A DNA stretch of 64,000 nucleotides from assembly GCF_042477335.2 (NCBI RefSeq), contig NC_091727.1, positions 140,804,501 through 140,868,500 of the forward strand. The letters run 5' to 3'. Of this stretch, positions 20,803 to 33,483 are shown piece by piece. A program made the translations under genes and the position numbers. The notes beneath the pieces are model-generated. The model ran no database searches, was not told the origin of the DNA, and saw only the letters and a program-made list of their open reading frames with translations. Within the stretch, counting starts at the first letter, position 1. The number at the start of each line of letters is the position of its first letter. Source of the stretch: Ovis canadensis. Its lineage: Eukaryota > Chordata > Mammalia > Artiodactyla > Bovidae.

Positions 20803-22125
20803 TGTTGTTGTTCAGTCATTCAGTCATGTCCAAGTCTTTATGACTCCATGGACTGCACCAGGCCAGGCTTCCCTGTCCTTCACTGTCTCCTGGGGTTTGC
20901 TGAAATTCATGTCCATTGAGTCAGTGATGCCATTCAACCATCTCATGCTCTGTCGCCCCCTTCTCTTGTCCTCAATCTTTCTCAGCATCAGGGTCTTTTC
21001 CAATGAGTCAGCTCTTTGCATCGGTGACAAAGTATTGGAGCTTCAGCTTCAGCATTAGTCCTTCCAATGAGTATTCAGGACTGATTTCCCTTAGGTTTGA
21101 CTGGTTTGATCTCCTTGCTGTCCAAGGGATTCTCAAGAGTTTTTTTTCAACACCACAGTTTGAAAGCATCAATTCTTCAGTGCTAAGTCTTCTTTATGGT
21201 CCAACTCTCACATCCATGCATAACTACTGGAAAAACCATACATATGACTACATGGACTTTTGTGGGTTGTGTGATGTCTCTGCTTTTTAATACACTAGAG
21301 TTGTTAGAACTTTTCTACCAAGGAGCAAGCATCTTTTAGTTTCATGGCTGCAGTCACCATCTGCAATGATTTTGGAGCCCCTCAAAATAAAGTCTATCAC
21401 TGTTTCCATTTTTCCCCCATCTATTTGCCATGAAGTGATGGGACCAGATGCAATGATCTTAGATTTTTGATTGTTGAGTTTTAAGTCAGATTTTTCTCTC
21501 TCCTCTTTTACTTTCATCAAGAGGCCCTTTAGTTCTTCTTCACTTTCTACCATTAGAGTAGAGTGATATCATCTGCATATCTCAGGTTATTGACATTTCT
21601 TCCAGCAATCTTGATTCCAGCTTGTGATTCATCCAGCCTGGCATTTTGCATGATGTACTATGCATATAAGTTAAATAAGCAGGGTGACGATACACAGCCT
21701 TGATTTACTCCTTTCCCAATTTGGAATCAGTCCCTTGTTCTATGTCTTGTTCTAATTGTTGCTTCTTGACCTGCATACATGTTTCTCAGGAGGCAGGTAA
21801 GGTGGTCTGATATTTCTATCTCTTGAAGAAATTTCCAGTTTGTTGTGATCCATATAGTCAAAGACTTTCAAGTAATTGATGAAACAGAGTAGATGTTTTT
21901 CTCAAATTCTCTTGGTTTTTCTATAATCCAACAGATGTTGGCAATTTAACCTCTGGTTCATCTGCATTTTCTCAATCCAGGTTTTACATCTGGAAGTTCT
22001 TGATTCATGTACTGTTGAAGCCTAGCTTGAAGATTTTTGAGCATTACCTTGCTAGCATGTAAAATGAGCACAATTGTGCAATAGTTTGAACATTCTTCAG
22101 GGTTGTCCTTCTTTGGGTATTATTT
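20803..22125 (-). mobile_element. BovB 3' part, antisense
   Basis: Runs from the 3' UTR (GTTGTTGTTCAGTCATTCAG) to RT sequence near 22120. The RT motif YADD is present on the minus strand near 21575, but its frame breaks just after. It is more diverged than the copies at 33.5 and 36.5 kb. GGTATT-like flanks hint at a duplication. Confidence 0.9.
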
Positions 22126-22229
22126 TTAGTATTAAAAATTAATAATTAAAATTTGTTTTTTAAGTTCTTTTTTATAGCATGATAAATATTAATAGATAAA
22201 TTTCATATAAATGAAAGCTTTTGGGAGAC

Positions 22230-22940
22230 CTCAATAATTTTTTTAACCTTTTACTTGGAAATAGTTTTAGATTTAGAGAAGAGTTGCAGAGATAAAAGAG
22301 TTCCTGTATACCCTCCATCCGGCTTCCCCTAATGCTAACATCTTATATAACCACAGCACATTTATCAAAACTAAGAAATTAACATTCCTCAATAGTGAGT
22401 ATAATTGGAAAGTATTCTGAGACCAATAGTTTGAGATCTGCTGATCCACAGGTAAGCAGTTGCTACTATTGGTTCAGCTGCACAACAAAGACCCAGATTC
22501 TGTTTTGTTGTTGTTGTTATTGTTGCTGGGATATAACTGACATAACATTGTGTAAGTTTTAGGCCTTCAATATGTTGATTTGATCCATTTACACTGCTAT
22601 ACGATTGCCATTCTTTTGTGTCATATATTATTTCTTTTAGTGTTGGGAACAATAAGATCCAGTCTTTTAGCAAGTTTAATGTTTATAGTATAGTTCTGTT
22701 GTCTGTCATCCCTGTACTGTGTATTAGATCTTTAAGACTTATTTATCTACGACCTGCAAGTGAGTATCCTTGAACAACATCCCTTCCAGTCCCCTATCCC
22801 CCAGCTTCTGGTAACTACCATTTTGCTCTCTGTTTTTATGAGTTCTTTTTTTTTTTTTTTTAATTCCACATGTAAGAGCGAATATGTAATATTTTTCTTT
22901 TTCTGCCAAATAGTCTTTTCATTCCTGTTCTATTGGCTTT
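22230..22940 (-). mobile_element. L1M-type 3' UTR sequence, antisense
   Basis: Antisense old L1 3' UTR (TAGTTTTAGATTTAGAGAAG, TGCTAACATCTTATATAACC; later CCCCAGCTTCTGGTAACTAC). Two L1 insertions may be merged here, with a join near 22400-22490. Confidence 0.6.
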
Positions 22941-24394
22941 TTATCTTCCTGATTGTCATCTCATGGCTATAAGATGGCTGACAGAGCTACAGTCTTGTCT
23001 TTTTAGTTTAAGACTGGAAGAAGAGGGAACAGACAGTGTCAGTAAGCCTCCCTTTTAGTTTACGATATATAAAAGTGTTATGCCCTCCCTTTTAGCTTAT
23101 GATATGTAAAAGTGTTAAATCCAGATGTGAATTTTGTGGTTGCTGCTTATTATCACAAGGGACAGTCTTGTCAGCTTCATCACTGTATAACAGGAGACAT
23201 TCATAGCAGCACTGCCCACCCCACCTGAAGGCAGAATTCATATACTTGCCTTTGTGATTCCAATGTATTAAGGGAAATGATTACTTAACCCAATACTCCA
23301 CATTTATCCTGAAATCAGAATGCATCTTTTTTTAAAAAAAATCTTATTGGGAGGCACTTCCTTATATAGATTACTCTCTCAAAAGAGGAGAATTGCCCAC
23401 AGTAGTAACAGACCAGTCTCAAAGCAGTCAGTTAACTTGTATGGTGCCAATTTCTCTTGTCCTTCTTTATGTATCCTTAGCAAGATCCCAGGGTATTTTT
23501 ATCCCTGGGCCACAGGAGCTCTTGATACTTATTCTGTGCTAACAATGACTGATGATTGCAAAACTGGGAGCAACTTAAGGACATAGCCTTAATTTGTTAT
23601 ATTATACAGTAAAACAGCACCTTTCCTTTTTAAATTTTTGTCATTACCCAGTATTCTTCCCAGTACTTCCCTTGAGGCTGTCTTACAGTGCTATCCATCC
23701 AAGATCACAGTAGGTCTGTGTTTCACAGTGCTAGAAAGGATCCACCCCAGCCTGGAATCAGAACATTCTTTAAGCAACAGACAAGAGACAGGGAAGTGTC
23801 TGTCCTTTTGCTATGCTTAACAGGAAGACTGCATTTAATGGTGCAATTATGCATTACTTTAAGGCTTTCTAACCAATATTTAAGCTGATTCTGTTAACCA
23901 CACCCTCACATGCTCCCAGTGAGGCTCTGTGGAGAAGTCTGTGAAATTAAATGAATTCATAAGAATCAGTGAGTGGTGAGGAGAAAGAGACATTCCCTGT
24001 AGTCTTGATATTCCCCTCAGCTTTCAGAGGGGAAAAATGAAAAGGAAGAAATATTAGATAATAAGAACAAAGACAGGAGTCCTCCACCGTGATGCTTTGC
24101 GGTGTCGATGAGTGATATGTAATGACTCCAGAGAGGAAGCAGCTATGGTTGTGCTGTCTAATATGAGACCATAAGCTACCTCATAAATTATACTCATGCT
24201 CCAAATGTGGCATAAATGCAATAGAAAGATTACCGTGACCTAAATAGTCACTGAACAGCAGCTTTCTTCTGGACCCCCATGGGCTACAATGGGCCACCAG
24301 ACAGGGACAGTAGCAGCTAACACTGGCAACCTATGTGAACTGATGGGCAAGATCAGATGGCTCTACCCCTTTCTTTTCCCCATGCCTTGCTATT
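22941..24394. other. no gene recognised
   Basis: Sequence with GC content near average and no assigned family. Frames at 23320-23586 and 23638-23888 lack domains. It could be an old LTR or simply unique DNA. Confidence 0.45.
23046..23118. repeat. 36/37-bp tandem duplication
   Basis: Units at 23046-23081 and 23082-23118 share CTCCCTTTTAG and TATGTAAAAGTGTTA-like ends with about five differences. Confidence 0.85.
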
Positions 24395-24602
24395 GAGTTA
24401 GAAAACACCCTGATTTTGGGAAAGATTGAAGGCAGGAGGAGAAGGGGATGACAGAGGATGAGATGGTTGGATGGCATCACCAACTCAATGGACATGAGTT
24501 TGAGCAAGCTCCAGGAGATGGTGAAGGACAGGGAAGCCTGGCGTGCTGCAGTCCATGGAATTGAAAAGAGTTGGACGTGGTTGAGGGACTGAACAACAAC
24601 CT
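24395..24602 (+). mobile_element. BovB 3' end, sense
   Basis: Only the last 200 bp of BovB: GGGAAAGATTGAAGGCAGGA, GATGGTTGGATGGCATCACC, GGACTGAACAACAAC. Severely 5'-truncated. Confidence 0.88.
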
Positions 24603-25074
24603 GAAACAATGTCAATTTCTCCAACTTTCTAAGAAGGGCTCATTATTGGGTAAAGTTAAGGCTCTTGAAATAGTTAAGGCAAGTTGTATTCAGGAGTAAC
24701 AGAGATGGGAAGAATATAGAAATAATGTCTTGAACATTTTCAGTTGTTGGGATTCAACAATGAAGCAAGGGATCCATTTATATCATGCTAAATTCTAATG
24801 ATTCTTCTGGGAAATAATTATATGGTGGGAAGAATCAAAATGAATGAGTTCAACTCTTGAAATAACACCAGTGTTTGAAGACAGAGTGGAAATAGATTCA
24901 AAGTATAACATGGTGGATATCAGACAGTATTCGAGGCCAGGCCCAGAAGGCTTAAGTCTGAATCCTTTAGAAAAGAGGCTACAGTTAAAAAATAATTTTC
25001 TTGAGACATTCAAAGTCAAAGAATCAACAGTATTGATGCCAACAGTTTTGGCAGTAATATGATGTCTTATCTCT
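24603..25074. other. no gene seen
   Basis: Unique-looking sequence. A pair of opposed short frames near 24795-25062 has no domain. Confidence 0.5.
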
Positions 25075-25396
25075 GGTGTGGCTTTCTAGGGTTACCATAG
25101 CGAATTACCACAAACCTGGTGGCTCTTTCTGCTTCCGCTGTCCCCTAATGCTTACTCACTTTTGAAAGCACAACTCCAACCTTTGCTTCCATCTTCACAT
25201 GCCTTCTCCTTTGTGTTTTCTTTTCTATCTCTTATAAAGATATGTTCATTGAATTTAGAGCCCACTTCAATCCCACTATGATCTCATCTCAATGCATAAT
25301 TTAATTACATCCTCAAGCATCATTTAAAAATAAGGTCACATTCTGAGGTCCCGGGTGGATACAAACTTGGGAAGAATATTATTCAACCCATTACAG
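25075..25396 (-). mobile_element. MLT1-type LTR, antisense
   Basis: Reads TTTCTAGGGTTACCATAGCG, then CTCTTATAAAGATATG and GGTCACATTCTGAGGTCCCG to CAACCCATTACAG. This is the antisense order of an ERVL-MaLR MLT1 LTR. Confidence 0.78.
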
Positions 25397-25671
25397 TCAG
25401 TAATCTCAGTGTAGGCATCTGTGGCACTGTTTGTAACAAGGAGGGACCCAGCATCTATTGCATTGCCTTGGTACAGCAAAGAATTTATGCATTGTGTTCT
25501 TGGTGAAAGTGTTAGCAGCCTGAAGCCATCTGCGGAGAGCAGGAGTAGACGTGTTAACAGTAGTTGGGGAGAAGAAGTGGGTGAGATCTTACAGAAGGAG
25601 ATTGTTATAAGGGCTACAAGCTGGGTAAATGGTCAAGAAGCTCATATTAAGATCCTGACTAGTTGATCCCA

Positions 25672-25895
25672 CAGGCTTCCCTTGTGGTTCAGCTGGTAAA
25701 GAATCTGCCTGCAATGTGGGAGACCTGGGTTTGATCCTTGGGCTGGGAAGATCCCCTGGAAAAGGGAACAGCTATCCGCTTCAGTATTCTGACCTGGAGA
25801 ATTCCATGATCCACAGCCCATGTGGTCACAAACAGTTGGACACGACTGAGCACCTTTCTCTTTCACTTTTCACTCTCATTCTCTTTCACTTTTTA
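25672..25895 (+). mobile_element. Bov-tA SINE
   Basis: Sense Bov-tA with head GGCTTCCCTTGTGGTTCAGC. The body near 25805-25820 is shortened (CCATGATCCACAGCCCATG), so about 25 bp of the usual GGAGCCTGGTGGGCTA block is deleted. It ends with a CTTTCACTTTTCACTCTC tail. Confidence 0.88.
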
Positions 25896-26308
25896 GCTTT
25901 TTTTTTAGCTGATACCAGTGCACCCCAACTACATTTCATCATATCAGTTAGGGCAAACAAAAATGGGACAAAGATGATAAAATGGGTCTTGACTGGACAG
26001 TTTCAAGGAAGGGCACCAAGAAAGAAGGATGGGCTTTTAGAGACAAAAAGAGCAAAGAGAGGTTATTTAAGGTAACAAAACCTCATATGGGATTCTAAAG
26101 TTGACCACACAATTTCTTGAGATTTATGGATGGCACTTGTGTATCTAGCTTTAAAGGAATTGAGGCCACCACCATGTGGAGATAAATATTAGCTCCATTC
26201 ATTGCCCCTTAACAATTAGCAGAGGAAAGTGATCAAGAAAGCATAAATAGGTCAAATATGACAGGATCAAAGGTAAAGAGCAGGAAACATCAAGAAACTT
26301 AAAGGAGA
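25896..26308. other. no gene seen
   Basis: Unique-looking sequence without recognised elements. Confidence 0.5.
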
Positions 26309-26650
26309 AGTAAGAGGGCTTCCCTGTGACTCAGTGGTAAAGAATCTGCCTGCTGGTACAGGAGACTTGGGTTAGATTCCTGGGTCAGGATGATCCTGCA
26401 TGCCGTGGAGCAGCCAAGTCTGTGCGACGCCACTATTGAACCTGTGCTCTCTAGCCCAGGAACCGCAACTAATGAAGCCCCCACGCTGCAACTACTGAAG
26501 CCCATGTGCCCTAGAGCCCTTGCTCAGCAACAAGGGGAACCACTGCAACAAGAAGCTCATGCACCACAACTAGAGAAACGTCCATGCAGCAATGGAGACT
26601 CCAACCCAGCCAATAAAGAAATACAGAAAATTAACAACAAGTTTAACAAA
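26309..26650 (+). mobile_element. CHR-1-like SINE with 9-bp duplication
   Basis: tRNA-like head GGGCTTCCCTGTGACTCAGT, then the CHR-specific body GAACCGCAACTAATGAAGCC and GCAACAAGAAGCTCATGCAC, and the tail AGCCAATAAAGAAATACAG. TAAAGGAGA at 26300-26308 and 26651-26659 marks the insertion. Confidence 0.88.
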
Positions 26651-26749
26651 TAAAGGAGAGCAGGAAGGGATTTGATCAATGGGCATTTTTACCACTCCTA
26701 CAAGGAGAGACTCCCCCCAAAAAAGATATCTTTTTCATCATTACAGTGT

Positions 26750-26957
26750 TGTACTGTTGTGTAGTCGCTAAGTCGTGTCTGATTTTATTGCCACCCCATG
26801 GCCTCTAGCCCACTGCACTCCTCTGTCCATGGGATTTCCCAGGCAAGAATACTGGAGTGGGTTGCCATTTCCTTTTTCAGGGAATCTTTCCAACCCAGGG
26901 ATTGAACCTCAGTCTCTGGTAGGCAGATTCCTTACAATTGAGCCACCAGGGAATTGT
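26750..26957 (-). mobile_element. Bov-tA SINE, antisense
   Basis: Antisense Bov-tA from TGTAGTCGCTAAGTCGTGTC to the head complement TTACAATTGAGCCACCAGGG. Confidence 0.9.
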
Positions 26958-27819
26958 CTAGAAACACCTTAAGTCGAATGTGAGCAGAAAATACTCACAA
27001 ACGTTGATGGAGTTCCGTCCCAGAAAGAGAATTTATAGACAAATATCAACTTTGCTTATTTTCTACATTGGTGGTACCTTCAGCTCCACAAACCTAGAAT
27101 TTAGTAGAAATGATATTAGAAAGAGTGTCAAACTTATTGAGACTGCTTTGCATGACTGATAAAATAAGATTTCAAATTAAATGTTCTTTTTTCCTCAAGC
27201 ACAATTTTAATCAACATTATTGCTGCACAGTGCCACCCATGTGTATTTTTTATGGCCAAAGGCAAATAGATAGGGAATATTTCTATCCAAATGAAAATTG
27301 GGGACAAATGGTTTATCAGCATTGCTTTTTTTTCCTGATTTGTTAATGTGTTGTAAACATTTTTACAAAAGAGTAAGAATTAAATTGTTTTTAGTTATAC
27401 ATTTAAATTCTCTTTATTGAAAAAGGGTATTCTATAATAGGAGCTATCCTAGAAATTCTAGGATGTATTTCTGTCTTATTTGTACAATTGACATTTTGGT
27501 AATTATGTCAACTACATTTCAACTCATACTTCATCCCCTTGACCTTGCACTCTATCAGCCATGCCAGTAGACAGCACTGAAAACCCAAACATCTGTTTTG
27601 TTTGCTTGTTTTAAGTTCTGCTACAGAAAGCTGGAGAACAGTGCCAATTGGCTCCACTACAAATTTATGCCATTTAATCTCAATTGGGCCTTCAATACTA
27701 CTTGGTAATTCTTCATTCATCCCTGTGATGATGCCCTCAGCAGCTATTCAAAATCTTTTTTACTCTCCATGGGTTCTCAATTCCCAAAGAAGAAAATTGT
27801 GGTAACAAAGCAAAACAAT
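26958..27819. other. no gene recognised
   Basis: Unique-looking sequence. A minus-strand frame of 70 codons at 27508-27720 looks protein-like in composition but I recognise no domain. Confidence 0.45.
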
Positions 27820-28640
27820 TTCTCAAGAGTATAATGAAAGAAAACTTCCCCAAAATAACATATAAAAGTGCATATTAAAAGAGCACAACCATGTACCTGA
27901 GGAAATTGACCCAGATCAACCAGCAGAGACATATTCTAGTAAACTTTATGGAATTAAGGGGAAAAACAAAACCTTTTCAGCTAAAAGAATCAAAATCATT
28001 CATAAAGGAAAAGAAATAAGATTATAGTCAGACTTTGAAAGAAAATTTATGCCAGCAAAAAAAAGAAGTAGCGTACTCAATATAACAAAGAAAGATATGT
28101 AAGCTAAAGATTTTATATTCAGCCTGACTTGCAAATAAAATAAAAAACCAAAACCACACAGACAAATTTATTAGCATGCAAGGACTATTGTTCTTATGAG
28201 ACTTTTAACATTTTAGATAATCAACTTCTGACAATTAAAGTGTCTGGAGAGGCACCTTCAACATAAAACCTGATGTTACTGACCACTGAAAGCAGTCAAC
28301 ACCATAGACAAAAGAGGCAACCAAATGTTTTTTATCTCCAGATAGAGACACCACCACCTAGGAAGCCAAAAGAAAAAACAATCAACTGAAATCTGATCAA
28401 GCCTATAGAACCAACCCCCAATTTACAGGAAATGCAAAATCAAGACTGGAGAAAACCCTAGAGGACAAAAGATATAGTTTCTTCAACAAATAAACTATGA
28501 GGAAAAAAGAGGATGAAGTAGAAACTCTACATTAAAACAGACATAGAAATTATCAAGTGGAAGCATAACTAAAGTAGTGTTTATGGATGAACATTTTGGT
28601 GATAAACTAAAAGAGAAAATAAAGAATTGACTTCTGAAAA
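27820..28640 (+). mobile_element. L1ME-type 3' UTR fragment
   Basis: Old sense L1 3' UTR: AGCACAACCATGTACCTGAG, GACATATTCTAGTAAACTTT, TTTTATATTCAGCCTGACTT, CATGCAAGGACTATTGTTCT in the order known for L1ME/L1M elements. No ORF2 frame remains. Confidence 0.72.
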
Positions 28641-28701
28641 AGTCAGAATAGAGGTTAAACTTTTGAGGACAATGGAGACAGTTGTGATTAGGAGGGGTAT
28701 C

Positions 28702-30842
28702 TGGCTGTTGTTCAGTTGTGCAGTCATGTCCATTCCTTGCGATCCCATGGACTACAGCACACCAGGCTTCCCTGTCCTTCACCATCTCCTGGAGCATGCT
28801 CAAACTCATGTGCACTGATTTGGTGATGCCATCCAATCATCTCATCCTCTGTCATCCCTTTTCCTCCTGCCTTCAATCTTTCCCAGCAACAGGGCCTTTT
28901 CTAATGAGTTGGCTCTTCCCATCAGGTGGCCAAAGTATTGGACAAAGTACGGGAGCTTCAGCATCAGTCCTTTCAATGAATATTCAGTATTGAGTTCCTC
29001 TAGGATAGACTGGTTTTGTATCCTTGCTATCCAAGGTACTCTCAAGAATTTCCTCCAATATCACAATTCAAAAGCATCAATTCTTTGGTGCTCAGCTTTC
29101 TTTATGATCCAACTCTCTTATCCATACATGACTACTGGAAAAACCATAGCTTTGACTATATGGACCTTTGTTGACAAAGTAATGTCTCTGCTTTGTAATT
29201 TGTTGTCTAGGTTGGTCATAGCTTTTCTTCCAAGGAGCAAATGTCTTTTAATTTCATGGCTGCAGTCACCATCTTCAGTGATTTTGGAGCCCAGGTAGAT
29301 AAAGTTTGTCATGGGTTCCACTGTTTCCCCATCTATTGCCATGAGTGATGAGACCAGATGCCATGATCTTAGATTTCTGAATGTTGAGTTCTAAGTCAAC
29401 TTTTTCACTCTCTTCTTTCACCTTCATCAAGAGGCTGTTTAGGTCTTCTTCGCTTTCTGCCATAAGGGTGTTGTTATCTGCATATCTGAAGTTATTGATA
29501 TTTCTGACAATCTTGATTCCAGCTTGTGCTTCATCCAGCCCAGCATTTTGCATTATATACTCTGCATAGATATTAAATAAGCAGGGTGACAATATACAGC
29601 CTTTTCATATTCCTTTCTCAATTTCGAACCAGTCCCTTGTTCCATGTCTGGTTCTAACTGTTACTTCTTGATCTGCATACAGGTTTTGCTGGAGGCAGAT
29701 AAGGTGATCTGGTATTCCCATCTTTTGGCATTCCCATCTCTTGAAGAATTTTCCACACTTTGTTGTGATCCACACAGTCAAAGGCTTTAGCATCATCAAT
29801 GAAGCAGAAATAGATATTTTTCTGGAACTCTCTTGGTTTTTTCTATGATCCAACAGATGTTGGCAATTTGATCTCTGGTTCCTCTGCCTTTTCTAAATCC
29901 AGCTTGTACATCTGAAAGTTCTTGGTTCATGTACTGTTGAAGCCTAGCTTGGAGAATTTTGAGCATTACTTTGCTAGCTTGTGAGATGAGTCCAATTGTG
30001 TGGTAGTTTGAACATTCTTTGGCATTGCCTTTCGTTGGGACTGAAATGAAAACTGACCTTTTCCAGTCCTGTGGCCACTGCTGAGTTTTCCAAATTTGCT
30101 GGCATATTAGGTGCAGCACTTTAACAGCATTATATTTTAGGATTTGAAATAGCTCAGCTGGAATTTCATCACCTCCACTAGCTTTGTTCATAGTAATGCT
30201 TCCTAAGGCCCACTTGACCTCATACTCCAGGATGTCTGGCTCTAAGTGAGCAATCACACCCATCGTGGTTTTCTGGATAACTAGGATCACTTTTGTATAG
30301 TTCTTCTGTGTATTCTTGCCACCTCTTCTTAAAATCTTCTGCTTCTTTTTAGGTCCATACCATTTCTATCCTTTATTGTGCCCATGTTTGCATGAAATGT
30401 TCCCTTGGTATCTTTAGTTTTCTTGAAGAGCTCTCTAGTCTTTCCCAGTCTATTGTTTTCCTCTATTTCTTTGCACTGATCACTTAGGAAGGCTTTCTTA
30501 TCTCTCCCTGCTGTTCTTTAGAACTTTGCGTTCAGATGGGTGTACCTTTCCTTTTCTCCTTTGCCTTTTGTTCTCTTCTTTTCTCGGCTATTTGTAAGGC
30601 CTCCTCAGGCAACCATTTTGCCTTTCTGTTTCTTGGGGATGATTCTGATCACTGCCTCCTGTACAGTGTTACAAGCATCTGTCCATAGTTCCTCAGGTAC
30701 TCTGTCTGTCATCTCGAATCCTTTGAATCTATTTGTCACTTCCACTGTATAATTGTAAGGGATTTGATAGGTCATACCTCAATGACCTAGTGGTTTACCC
30801 TTATTTATTCAATTTAAGTCTGAATTTTGCAATAAGGAGCCA
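28702..30842 (-). mobile_element. long antisense BovB
   Basis: About 2.1 kb of BovB in antisense, from the 3' end to the endonuclease-RT linker, which fades out at GCAATAAGGAG near 30840. Frames at 29275-29592, 29605-29853 and 29796-30290 hold RT pieces. The catalytic motif reads YADN instead of YADD (FRYADNNTLMAES), so even a repaired frame would lack the second aspartate. No duplication was found. Confidence 0.92.
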
Positions 30843-31024
30843 ATCAGAGACTCTGGGGTCTCTGGGGTGGCTGGCAAAAATTCTAATATTTTATCCTAAC
30901 TTGTAACCTAGGTGTTTGATTACAAGGGTGTTTTTCTCATAATAATTAATTGTTACACATTTAGTTGATGCAGTTTTATGTATTTGTTATAGTTTTACAA
31001 TAATTTTTAAAAAAGAAACACTGC

Positions 31025-33056
31025 TCTAGTAATTTTCTGGTGGAGTCTTTAGGGTTTTCCATGTAGAGGATCGAAAATTACTAGAGCTCATCAATGAATA
31101 TAGTAAAGTTGCAGGATATAAAATCAACACACAGAAATCCCTTGCATTCCTATACACTAATAATGAGAAAGTAGAAAAAGAAATTAAGGAAACAATTCCA
31201 TTCACCATTGCAACAAAAAGAATAAAATACTTAGGAATATATCTACCTAAAGAAATTAAAGACCTATATATAGAAAACTATAAAACACTGATGAAAGAAA
31301 TCAAAGAGGACACTAATAGATGGAGAAATATACCATGTTCATGGATTGGAAGAATCAATATAGTGAAAATGAGTATACTACCCAAAGCAATTTACAAATT
31401 CAATGCAATCCCTATCAAGCTACCAGCCACATTTTTCACAGAACTAGAACAAATAATTTCAAGATTTGTATGGAAATACAAAAAACCTCGAATAGCCAAA
31501 GCAATCTTGAGAAAGAAGAATGGAACTGGAGGAATCAACTTGCCTGACTTCAGGCTCTACTACAAAGCCACAGTCAACAAGACAGTATGGTACTGGCACA
31601 AAGACAGACATATAGATCAATGGAACAAAATAGAAAGCCCAGAGATAAATCCACACACATATGGACACCTTATCTTTGACAAAGGAGGCAAGAATATACA
31701 ATAGAGTAAAGACAATCTCTTTAACAAGTGGTGCTGGGAAAACTGGTCAACCACTTGTAAAAGAATGAAACTAGATCACTTTCTAACACCGCACACAAAA
31801 ATAAACTCAAAATGGATTAAAGATCTAAATGTAAGATCAGAAACTATAAAACTCCTAGAGGAGAACATAGGCAAAACACTCTCAGACATAAATCACAGCA
31901 GGATCCTCTATGATCCACCTCCCAGAATTCTGGAAATAAAAGCAAAAATAAACAAATGGGATCTAATTAAAATTAAAAGCTTCTGCACAACAAAGGAAAA
32001 TATAAGCAAGGTGAAAAGACAGCCTTCTGAATGGGAGAAAATAATAGCAAATGAAGCAACTGACAAACAACTAATCTCAAAAATATACAAGCAACTTATG
32101 CAGCTCAACTCCAGAAAAATAAACGACCCAATCAAAAAATGGGCCAAAGAACTAAATAGACATTTCTCCAAAGAAGACATACGGATGGCTAACAAACACA
32201 TGAAAAGATGCTCAACATCACTCATTATTAGAGAAATGCAAATCAAAACCACAATGAGGTACCACTTCACACCAGTCAGAATGGCTGCGATCCAAAAATC
32301 TGCAAGCAATAAATGCTGGAGAGGGTGTGGAGAAAAGGGAACCCTCCTACACTGTTGGTGGGAATGCAAACTAGTACAGCCACTATGGAGAACAGTGTGG
32401 AGATTCCTTAAAAAATTGCAAATAGAACTACCTTATGACCCAGCAATCCCACTTCTGGGCATACACACCGAGGAAACCAGAATGGAAAGAGACACATGTA
32501 CCCCAATGTTCATCGCAGCACTGTTTATAATAGCCAGGACATGGAAACAACCTAGATGTCCATCAGCAGATGAATGGATAAGAAAGCTGTGGTACATATA
32601 CACAATGGAGTATTACTCAGCCGTTAAAAAGAATTCATTTGAATCAGTTCTGTTGAGATGGATGAAACTGGAGCCGATTATACAGAGTGAAGTAAGCCAG
32701 AAAGAAAAACACCAATACAGTATACTAACACATATATATGGAATTTAGGAAGATGGCAATGACGACCCTGTATGCAAGACAGGGAAAGAGACACAGATGT
32801 GTATAACGGACTTTTGGACTCAGAGGGAGAGGGAGAGGGTGGGATGATTTGGGAGAATGCCATTCTAACATGTATACTATCATGTGAATTGAATCGCCAG
32901 TCTATGTCTGACGCAGGATGCAGCATGCTTGGGGCTGGTGCATGGGGATGACCCAGAAAGATGTTATGGGGAGGGAGGTGGGAGGGGGGTTCATGTTTGG
33001 GAATGCATGTAAGAATTAAAGATTTTGAAATTAAAAAAAAAAAAAAAGGAAAAAAA
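31025..33056 (+). mobile_element. young bovine-type L1, 5' inverted
   Basis: A 2-kb 5'-truncated L1 with poly(A) tail, flanked by perfect 14-bp copies of AAAAGAAACACTGC (31011-31024 and 33057-33070). The first 48 bp (31025-31072) are inverted relative to the rest, which starts at 31073: TCTAGTAATTTTC at 31025 is the complement of GAAAATTACTAGA at 31073. This is the signature of twin priming during target-primed reverse transcription. The 3' UTR is GC-rich and purine-rich (GGGAGAGGGTGGGATGATTT) and nearly matches the tail at 47.8-48.3 kb. Confidence 0.94.
31075..32748 (+). pseudogene. L1 ORF2 C-terminal part
   Basis: One continuous frame from the thumb side of the reverse transcriptase to the natural C terminus, interrupted only by a TAG at 31702-31704. 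The expected tryptophan codon there implies a single TGG to TAG change. Segments include [34 protein letters not shown], and the C-terminal cysteine motif [18 protein letters not shown] with CX3CX7HX4C spacing. The endonuclease and the RT catalytic core are absent because of 5' truncation. One lesion in about 1.7 kb marks it as young. Confidence 0.9.
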
Positions 33057-33070
33057 AAAAGAAACACTGC

Positions 33071-33482
33071 ATGGTGTTTCATATTGGTTATCTTTTCCTT
33101 TTATGGCAGTGAGGCATTAAAATGCAGCCTGAATACACACAATTTTGCAGCCAGAATGGTCTAATTGTTTGGGAAATAAATGACAGCTCAGAGGATTATT
33201 CAGTATTCTGCATTAAAAAAAAAAGCCATATATATATATTGCATTCCTCTGTTTTGGCCCACTACAAGTCTCATCATGTCCATTATTTCTTTTATAAATG
33301 TGGTTTCTTCTCTAGTAATCAAAATTGTGAAATAAATATAACAGTAAATTTTATACTATTAGATAAAGCAACCTAGAGTGAAAAAGAGCCTTTGTATATA
33401 AAATCTGCAAATCCTCTCACTTTAACTCAGATCAGAAAGGTGCCTTTTATATTTATCACTATTTCTTCAATCTCATATAAGA
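33071..33482. other. no gene seen
   Basis: AT-rich unique sequence with short A and TA runs near 33216-33240. Confidence 0.5.
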
Positions 33483-33483
33483 T

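Noticed and set aside
27508..27720. 70-codon minus-strand frame with protein-like composition
   Set aside because: No recognised family and no supporting neighbours. It could be part of an old repeat. Not enough to call a gene.
31908..32369. 153-codon frame antisense to L1 ORF2
   Set aside because: Shadow of the L1 coding strand; hydrophobic composition is expected from an A-rich sense strand.
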